Origin: Nephromyces sp. MM_2019
Taxonomy: Eukaryota; Apicomplexa; Aconoidasida; Nephromycida
Assembly (NCBI GenBank): GCA_015657535.1
Contig: JADHZB010001237.1
Location: 3,333 to 19,334, forward strand
Direction of reading: 5' to 3'
DNA: 16,002 nucleotides
Part shown: in pieces, positions 9,135 through 16,002 of the stretch
How positions within the stretch are numbered: the stretch's first letter is position 1
How the letters are laid out: each line of letters opens with the position of its first letter
Made by a program: the position numbers and the translations under genes
Notes under the pieces: model-generated
The model's database searches: none
The model's input: the letters and a program-made list of their open reading frames with translations, nothing else
What the model was told of the DNA's origin: nothing

Positions 9135-9411
9135 CTGCTATTCTCATTGAAGCTCGCCATCTTCCTAAAGCTTGCTTACTAGTAGAAAATAATATAAGAA
9201 GCAAAAACTTTGCTTTGAGAAGGGGAAAATTAGCGATTTTTCGGGAGTCTGTGTGTGGGGGTGGGGGGGGATGGGTTCCTCCTATTCATCGATAAGTGAA
9301 TCCTCTGTTTTTTTCTGCCTGTTTAATATCTTCATGTTATCCTATTTGTGTGTGCTTGAGGTGCTATTCACTGATTCTGTTACCCCTATAAAGCAGCTTC
9401 CCACATTTTAA
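9135..9411 (+). CDS. Two plus-strand exon-like segments of an unidentified gene
   Basis: A strong acceptor (nine T then CTAG, ending at 9134) opens a 116-nt segment to 9250. It encodes two bases plus 38 codons, including IEARHLPKACLLVENNIR and ALRRGKLAIFRES. A GTGTGTGGGG donor follows directly, the same form used by the long minus-strand gene at its first donor. A phase-0 segment at 9361-9411 (VLFTDSVTPIKQLPTF, then TAA) could be the last exon. Its acceptor, CTTGAG, is weak. A different model starts at ATG 9101 and reads into 9135 without splicing, giving a hydrophobic N-terminus (VFFFLAAILI) like a signal peptide. The opposite strand is also open here, with a GTAAGC donor at about 9181. I do not recognise the protein. 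If real, the gene is convergent with SRPRB, with about 370 bp between stops. Confidence 0.33.
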
Positions 9412-9778
9412 ACGTTAAAGCAAACCCTAAATAACACACATATTGTACTCTGGACACGCTTTTCACTGGTTGGTGTCTTCACTGGTTGGTATCTTCACTG
9501 ATTGAAATCTTCACTTCACTGGTCACTCTGCACTGTTTATACTGCCTTCCCCTTACTACACACTTCTCTTTACGCAACTGTACACATCTAAAAGGAACAG
9601 CATCATCCAAACATAATTGTGTGTGCGATTGAATGTGCAATTTCACTACTGCGCACACATACAGGCAGGGCTTAAGCCTACCCCTTAGTTAAGTTTTTTC
9701 AGCGCACACACAATTCCAGTAAATGAAGCTTTTCCACCAGATTAAGTGGAAGCCCATGAAGCTGCTGAAAACTGCTGC
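9412..9778. other. Intergenic stretch downstream of SRPRB
   Basis: No frame supported. Contains three to four loose copies of CTTCACTGGTTGGTRT (9461-9525). This is the 3' flank of SRPRB on the minus strand. It probably also flanks a convergent plus-strand gene ending near 9411. Confidence 0.45.
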
Positions 9779-12700
9779 TTATGCATTATCGAAGGAGCGC
9801 ACAATAAAGTCTTTAATAGCCTCAACATCCCCCTTCAAAGCTGAGCAACTGCAGAACTCCTGGGAGAAAAGAAGTTAAAAAGCCAAGAATGAATCAAAAC
9901 ATGCAAAGGGGGGTACACACAAGCATAGAGATGAATAAACGCAAACTCAGAGACACACATAGACAGGCATACACACGCATATAAAACCACACACACATAG
10001 AAAACCACACACACATAGACTAGCATATACACACAGAAAACCACACACACATAGACTAGCATATACACACATAGAAAACCACACACACATAGACTAGCAT
10101 ACACACACATAGAAAACCACACACACATAGACGAGCATACACACACATAGAAAACCACACACACATAGACGAGCATACACACATAGAAAACTACATCCAC
10201 ACACGCATACACACACCAGTGCTAGATCAAACATGCTAATAACATCAAAAACGTTTTCAAGCCTTCCGCAGATTCTACGGCCTATACATAAAAAAAAACA
10301 CATTACTAACAATACACAGCCAGCACATCCCTTCTCGCTCTTGCTCACCCCCCCAAGCAACCCCAACACGCATCTAAACTACTAGTAAAACCAGCAAACC
10401 AGCTCGACTATAGCAAAGTACTGGGCTCAACACACGGTGTGCAACCAGCAAGCGTGTGTATGTCGCCACTTCACCTTCATCCTTTACCCCCTTTGACCAA
10501 CTACGTACTTTTCCTTGCATCCTTCACTTATATATACCTAAGCAACCTAAACAACCGCACACAGCACGTCTTTTCATTTGCTCTCTATCTGAGTGTGTGT
10601 GCGTAAAAATCAACGTCTTCAACTAAAATTCATCCTCTCATAATCTTCCGAAAGAAGCAAAATTTCTTCACACCTTGATGAAGGCATGGACTCTCTCTGT
10701 TAAGAGTTGAAAGAGCTTCACATTACGAGTGAGATACAGGCTCTCTAGTTCTCCCTCTTTCCCTCTGTTAAGAGTTTCAAGAGCTTCAAACTATGAGGAA
10801 GAAAGAGACTATCTCTTTCTTCCTCTTTCCCTCTCATTGCTACCCGAAAACCCCTCCAAAAATCCTCAAACTCCTCCTCATCTTACCACAGAAACAGGGG
10901 AATCTTCAAACTTAAAAGAAACGTTTGAAGCTCTAGACATTGCTAGTTGATCGGATTCTTCCTCCTCATCTTCTATATAAGCAGTACCCGTAGCAACACC
11001 GCTTTTGAAGTTATCGCTGAAGATCAGTCCATAAAAATCGAAAAACACACACACTCAGTGAAGAGTTTCAAGCAATCAAGAAGTGCACACACACGTAGAG
11101 AGGACCACCTGACGGAGAAAAAAGCACATTATTAGCACAAAAGCAATGCTAAAAGTTGTGTGTTCGACGACAGATTCTTGAGCTTAATAATATTGCTAAG
11201 CCTAGAGTAACATCTAATTTGTCGGTTTCAAAAAAAGCAAAATTCTACACACAATATAGGCGAAAAATCTGATGGAGAAACTCATCCACACACAGTAGTT
11301 AAGGACACAGAGGAAGTTGTAGAGAAAAATTTTGAGTGTCAAAAGGTAGGAGCAAAATACCCAATCAAAGAAGCAAATTTTGCACACACAAGCTACAGAT
11401 TCCCATACACAAAGTCGAATAGTGCAATATCATATATATATGTGTGTGTAGCCCATATATACAGTATAATCACACACGCACGCTTTAATCCCACACAAAC
11501 ACACGCTTTAATCGCACACACATCGTAGTCCCATGCCCCCATCAAGTATGAAGGATCTCGCAGACACATGCCCGACTAGGCAGCACTCCCCTATGCTCTC
11601 ATCAAACGCACTCATATCTATACGCATACAGCCTCCACACACACACACTATTACATACACACACATCCTAAACTTACATTTCATTCTCCAACTCTTTCTT
11701 AACCATTGAAACTGTTCTCGCCGTGCTCAAATCAGCTTTGTTGCAGGCAATCAAAATCTTCAAAGAGGCAGAAGCAATCCTCTTGCTCGCTACAAGCTTT
11801 AGTATTTGGCTGCAGATGTGTGCGTGTATGTGAAATAGAAGCACATATGGTGAACTTTCTCTTATACAACCAGGGAGGGCTAGACACACACACAAAGCGA
11901 AATCGTAAAAAAAATGTAGGAACAGTGTCAACACACTTTTCTGAGTAAAACAAGACCTTATACCTTCCCACTCAGACATATAAACCCACACGCACTTCAG
12001 ATTGGTAGGTAAAAGAGGGAGTAATAAGGGTTAAACCTACAGTATCAGAGCAGGCTAGTATTGCAACACACACACTATCCAAATTAACGGTAATTGGAGG
12101 AAAATCAAACGCTTAAATAACTCTGAAAAATTAGGTCGATAAACATGCACACACAAAGCATATATTGAAGCAACACACACTAAGCAAAGATGGTTAAGCT
12201 AATGGTGTGTGTGTTGAGATATTCCTCTTGGTATAGAGAACGCTAGGCTCACAAGTGAAGAGGAAAATGCTCTTTTTATAGGAGAAGAGAAAACCTTTGA
12301 TACTGGTTTTTCATCAAAGAGAGCGATTAGACACACACACACACACAGTTTTAGATACTATTGAAAATGAATAGAAACACACACACACACACATTCCCAT
12401 AATATTAACCTCAACTGCACACACACACACACACATTCCCACAATGTCAAAATCCACTACACACACTTCCCAGTGCACTCACTCGGCAGCAGTTTTCAGG
12501 GTACCCTTATCAGTAGCATCGAGCACGTAAACTATGCACTTCACAGAAGGGATGATATTGAAGACACCGTATTGCAGTCGCTGATGCCCAGGGAAATCAA
12601 CGACTTGCACAGGCTGCAAAGCACAAAGTTGGGGATAATTAAAGAGTGTGTGTGTGTGTGTGCGTGCTAACCGAGAAGGGTGCATATAAGCGAAAAAACC

Positions 12701-15167
12701 TTCAAAAAACTCAGCAAAGCAGCATAAAGCCATACTGTGTGCTTGTGTGTGCTGCAGTAAGTGAGCCTGCAAGTTATGAACTAGTAGAGGAGATTGTGAG
12801 GTTTTGGGTTGACTCGCTATAAGCAAGCTTAAAGACCAAGCATGTGTGCAGCACTCATCATTATATATCCTTATGCTTTCTACTCTAGATATAAACTCCG
12901 TTTTACTAGCCTTTTCAAGTGATTCTATCAAACAACACACACAAAGAAATGGATGCACACAAGCCTCCTAAGGCCTCGCACACGAAATATACACAAAACC
13001 CCATTATTTTGTATAATTTTTATTATCTTCAACAGATAATTCGTGTTACAGCACAAAAGCAGCGAGCCGAACACACATAAAACAGATCTTTCCAGATCTC
13101 TTTTAGACGAATCAAAGGTTTAAATTTCAAGCCTGAGATTTCACACACACTTAAAAGATGCTTTCCACAGTTTAAAGGAAACAAATCGCGCACTCGTACA
13201 CACTGATTCATGCGAAAAAAGGCGTAAAACCTGGCTGAAAACACACAAAAACTTCTCCAAATTCAAGATAAACCCAATATTGAGCGCACACACAAAACAC
13301 ACTTGAGAGCGTGCAAGATAATCAATTAAAGTGTGATGAAGGGGGAATATGCGTGTCGCACAGCCCCAAAAAAACCCTCAAAACCAACAACTTCGCCCTA
13401 CATATGACATCTTTCCGATTATCCCCATCTTTGCCTTGTTCTGAATCATTGAGGAAACGGTATCGATAGATCGACGGTGAATCAGCTGTAAAAACAGTAA
13501 AATAAGAACAAGCTAAACACTAAACAGTGAGAGTAAAGAAGATGAAAAACTCACACACACTCCGACTTAGCAGTTAGAGGAGGGAAAATAACACACACCC
13601 TTTGAATAAACTCTCGCATTTAGGTGAAGAAGCTTGCTTAAAAAAAAAATGATGAATTTCAAGTATAAAAAACACACATGCAGGCTCAATGGAAAATGTT
13701 AAGGCACCTCAACTACGACAGAGATTAGCATACACACTAAAATATTCTTAAGCCATGCAAAAAAATACGCACACACAAGTATGCACATAATCAAATAAAA
13801 ACACACACAATCAAACAAAAGCACACACAATCAAGTAAAAGCATACACACACACACGCACACCAACATACACCAACATGATAAATACCATCAGTACAGGC
13901 AAGCAGACCACTTTTAATAGTACTTACACCTGCACACACAAAAGGGGTAAGTTTTCGGGTAGATAGCCTCTAAGCTACTAGGTAAAACAGCTTAAAGCTT
14001 AGTGATTGCAGATACCTGTACAGCATATCCTAGCAAATACAAAAGGAAAAATCTCTAACCTAGCAGTTGCAACAGCTTACAGCCTAGCCAATGATGTTAC
14101 CTGTATGAAGAGAGCAGTCTTGCCCGCGTTGCATTGCCCTAGTATCAATACTGTATCTCCTTTCCTACCCCGACGAAAAGCATTTCTCATCTTCGGCTCT
14201 AAAACTGAAGATGCGAGAACCATAACGGGGTGTATGTACAGCCGCTAGATGTTCTGCTATAATCATCAGTACACACACACGCCATTTTCCCATACTTTCA
14301 GCTTAAAACTACTGAAAAGAGTTTTAGAGGGCAATTATTAGAGGGAGAGCACAAAAATTCAAAGCATCTACTGATGATGGGTTCAGAGGCGTAAGAAGAA
14401 GAAGAAAAAAAAGAAAGAGTGAGCAGACGGAAGATGAAAAATGAGAAAATCAAGGAATAACAGCGCAAATAAAGCGAAAAGCTGAATATAAGATTCAAAG
14501 ATTCGATAATAACTTCTTGCTGTTAGAGATCAAAGCCAAACAATGCTAATTAGCATATTGCCAAAAAAGGGCAGCATATTGGGGAAAAAGGCAAAATATT
14601 GGGAAAAAAGGGTAGAATATTGCGAAAAAAGGAAAAAATGCCTAAAAAACACCCATTCTCCAGCAAGATTTTGATGCACACTCATTCTATACGCAGAAGT
14701 GTACAAATATCTACCAAAACACAGCATAAAAAGCATTGAGTTATGCAAACTTCTAGAAAAATCTTCAAACACTTACTAGCGACAATTAACCACACAATCA
14801 GGGCGAAGATTATGATGTGTACCAAGCTGCCCAAGTTTGAGCCTATCCAAAATTGCCACTGCAGGAACCCCATCAGCTGCTGAGAAGAGTGTGCAATCAA
14901 ATTTTAACAATGAAGATAAAGCTATTTGTGGCAGTGGCTTCTTCAAAATCTGAGATTGGTAAGCGAAGGAAGTTTTAAGCCTACACATACACTTCTTCCC
15001 AGAATCCCACATATATTGAAAAAAAAATGCCCATAAAAATCATCTAAACCTAAATAGAAACTCGTAAAAACCTCAGAAAAAATATTCCATTTAAAGAGAA
15101 ATACACGCCAATTTATCAATACTAAGCCTACCTCCTGCAGCGTCGTCATCACAGTGGAAGCATCCAT
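9779..15167 (-). CDS. SRPRB: Signal recognition particle receptor subunit beta, complete eight-exon gene
   Basis: Small membrane-anchored GTPase that holds the SRP receptor alpha subunit at the ER and helps ribosome-nascent chain transfer to the translocon. Minus-strand exons: 15167-15132, 14879-14777, 14204-14101, 13485-13402, 12613-12483, 11809-11678, 11016-10887, 9859-9779. Phases fit at every junction, giving 266 aa (human protein about 271). It starts MDASTVMTTLQE and ends RSFDNA then TAA. A membrane segment lies near residues 30-47, followed by a basic stretch. GTPase motifs: G1 GQCNAGKT (69-76), G2 threonine in DTVSSM (about 90), G3 DFPGH (115-119, the Pro-Gly-His form typical of this family), G4 NKAD (176-179), G5 in SCSAL (244-248). 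An acidic insert (IEDEEEESDQ, about 211-220) separates G4 and G5. Donors are GTAGGC, GTAAGT, GTAACA, GTAGGG, GTGAGT, GTAAGT and GTAAGA. Introns run from about 250 to 1030 nt. The second exon could start at 14876 instead, dropping one residue. Confidence 0.93.
9957..10200. repeat. 38-bp intronic minisatellite in the last SRPRB intron
   Basis: About six copies of a unit built from ATAGACTAGCATACACACAC (20 bp) and ATAGAAAACCACACACAC (18 bp). Copies differ by T/G at ACTAG versus ACGAG and by TA/CA steps. It lies within the 1027-nt intron 10886-9860. Cys/Val frames read from it are artefacts. Confidence 0.9.
10690..10803. repeat. Imperfect duplication of about 67 bp in the same intron
   Basis: CTCTGTTAAGAGTTGAAAGA ... 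at about 10695 and CTCTGTTAAGAGTTTCAAGA ... at about 10762 share about 40 bp. A shorter relative, GAAGAGTTTCAAG, sits at about 11060 in the preceding intron. Confidence 0.55.
12375..12465. repeat. Two copies of a (CA)n-ATTCCCAYAATRT unit
   Basis: A CA run followed by ATTCCCATAATATT and then CA run plus ATTCCCACAATGTC, period about 46 bp, in the SRPRB intron just downstream (minus sense) of exon 12613-12483. Confidence 0.65.
13789..13848. repeat. Three tandem 20-bp units
   Basis: AATCAAATAAAAACACACAC, AATCAAACAAAAGCACACAC and AATCAAGTAAAAGCATACAC are head to tail in the SRPRB intron between exons 14204-14101 and 13485-13402. Confidence 0.8.
14549..14635. repeat. Four tandem units of about 21 bp (ATATTGSGRAAAAAGG)
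   Basis: GCATATTGCCAAAAAAGGG, AGCATATTGGGGAAAAAGG, AAATATTGGGAAAAAAGGG and AGAATATTGCGAAAAAAGG follow each other in the SRPRB intron 14776-14205. Unlike other arrays here, this one is free of CA. The minus frame across it repeats an F-S-Q-Y/F-P-N-M pattern, which is a repeat artefact. Confidence 0.75.
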
Positions 15168-15480
15168 CCTCTCTCAGATTGCAAAAAAAAAAATCTCTTC
15201 TGCCACAAAAACTTCAATTGTGTGCCACTCGCAATACTCAGTGAGGCTCCGCTTCAGATCATGTCTTGCTGCTAATTAATTTGTTATCGAACTGCATATT
15301 AAATAAAATCATCAATTTTTAGGTTTCAATTCATTAAAATTTTTTTCAAAAACAGTATAAAAGTGCTTAAAATATGCCATCTTCTAAAAAGTGAAAATAC
15401 TTGTTATTTCTGCTTCTTCTAGGCTCTAAATAATATTATATGCCTCCTTCTACATCTACATCTTCTGTAAGTTCTTCATC
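15168..15480. promoter_or_regulatory. Compact AT-rich region upstream of SRPRB
   Basis: A 313-bp gap between the TAA of the acidic frame (15481) and the SRPRB start (15167), both minus strand. It must hold the 3' flank of one gene and the promoter and 5' UTR of the other. Rich in A/T runs; no element is recognised with confidence. Confidence 0.4.
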
Positions 15481-16002
15481 TTAATTTACATCCACTTCAA
15501 CTTCTTCATCATCAACTTCATCTTCATCTACATCTTCGTCATTCTCTTCATCTTCAACTTCTTCATCATCTTCTTCTCCATCCTCTTCATCTTCTTGATC
15601 ATCATCTTCTTCATCTTCGTCATCTTCTTCATCTTTTTCATCTTCAACTTTTTCATCTTTATCCTCACCTTCTTCATCTTCTTCATCTCCATCTCCATCT
15701 CCATCCCCATCATCTTCTTCATCTTCATCTTCGTCATCTTCATCATCTTCGTCATCTTCGTCATCAATTTCATCTTCATCTTCATCTTCCTCATCTTCAT
15801 CATCTTCGTCATCTCCATCTCCATCCCCATCATCTTCTTCATCTTCTTCATCTACATCTTCATCATCTTGATCATCATATTCTTCATCTTCGTCATCTTC
15901 GTCATCTTCATCACCTTCCTCATCTTCCTCATCTTCATCATCAACTTCATCTTCGTCATCTTCATCCTCTTCATCCTCTTCATCTTCATCCTCTTCCTCT
16001 TC
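15481..16002 (-). CDS. Asp/Glu-rich C-terminal coding segment, open at the right edge
   Basis: One minus-strand frame is open from the window edge to TAA at 15483-15481, 173 codons, almost all GAT/GAC/GAA/GAG. Occasional V, G, Q, Y, K, I and N residues break it up. The last residues read DDEEVEVDVN. There is an internal duplication: EEDDGDGDGD occurs at about 15840-15811 and again at 15720-15691. Synonymous GAT/GAC and GAA/GAG changes are frequent and no stop occurs, which fits selection for an acidic tail, as in many nucleolar, chromatin or chaperone proteins. No start or splice acceptor is visible, so this would be the terminal exon of a minus-strand gene lying mostly to the right. The alternative is a non-coding GAA/GAT repeat that happens to be open. 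The Lys/Met reading of the same DNA in another frame is a shadow. Confidence 0.5.
   Translation of the reverse strand, partial: EEEEDEDEEDEEDEDDEDEVDDEDEEDEEGDEDDEDDEDEEYDDQDDEDVDEEDEEDDGDGDGDDEDDEDEEDEDEDEIDDEDDEDDEDDEDEDEEDDGDGDGDGDEEDEEGEDKDEKVEDEKDEEDDEDEEDDDQEDEEDGEEDDEEVEDEENDEDVDEDEVDDEEVEVDVN

Noticed and set aside
9423..9431. AACCCTAAA, resembling one unit of a TTTAGGG telomere repeat
   Set aside because: Single copy with no array; not evidence of a telomere or interstitial telomeric repeat.
14530..14772. Minus-strand frame with repeated FSQY and FPNM
   Set aside because: It lies inside an SRPRB intron and is produced by the 21-bp tandem array.
15528..15851. Lys/Met-rich minus-strand frame of 107 codons with a start codon
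   Set aside because: It is the same GAT/GAA repeat read one base out of register. The Asp/Glu register is longer, runs to the edge and has a normal tail.
1..16002. CRISPR arrays, tRNA or rRNA genes, insertion sequences, bacterial operons
   Set aside because: Tandem arrays here have no unique spacers of constant length. No tRNA box motifs or rRNA cores were noticed. Spliced genes and simple repeats mark a eukaryotic nuclear region.

Overview
This looks like a nuclear genome fragment from a single-celled eukaryote. Two intron-rich genes can be assembled by hand on the minus strand. All internal junctions I accept use GT...AG, and phases agree from exon to exon. The rest is repeat-rich, with CA on the plus strand (TG on the minus strand) dominating. 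The RAP/helical-repeat type of one protein, its long serine runs and the dense introns would suit an alveolate, perhaps a coccidian-like apicomplexan. That placement is a guess, because no rRNA or other phylogenetic marker is present.

Layout, left to right. (1) 1-5840, minus strand: a long helical-repeat protein starting at ATG 5840, with a likely mitochondrial presequence and a 1327-nt first exon. At least eleven short downstream exons follow, and the gene runs off the left edge. Its introns hold minisatellites and (TG)n tracts on the sense strand; one intron is only 25 nt. (2) 5841-9778: a poorly resolved interval. It holds an acidic open frame on the plus strand (6010-6228), a block unusually rich in CTAG (about 6430-7980), several minus-strand exon-like segments (7244-8870) and a plus-strand exon pair (9135-9411). 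I could not join these into a recognised protein. (3) 9779-15167, minus strand: a complete eight-exon gene for the signal recognition particle receptor beta subunit (266 aa), with one membrane anchor and all five G motifs. (4) 15168-15480: a short AT-rich intergenic stretch. (5) 15481-16002, minus strand: an uninterrupted Asp/Glu frame ending in TAA and open at the right edge, probably the acidic tail of another minus-strand protein.

The two identified genes do not form a pathway. One acts in protein targeting at the ER membrane; the other is probably an organellar RNA factor. What links them is architecture: short exons inside introns filled with TG-type simple sequence.
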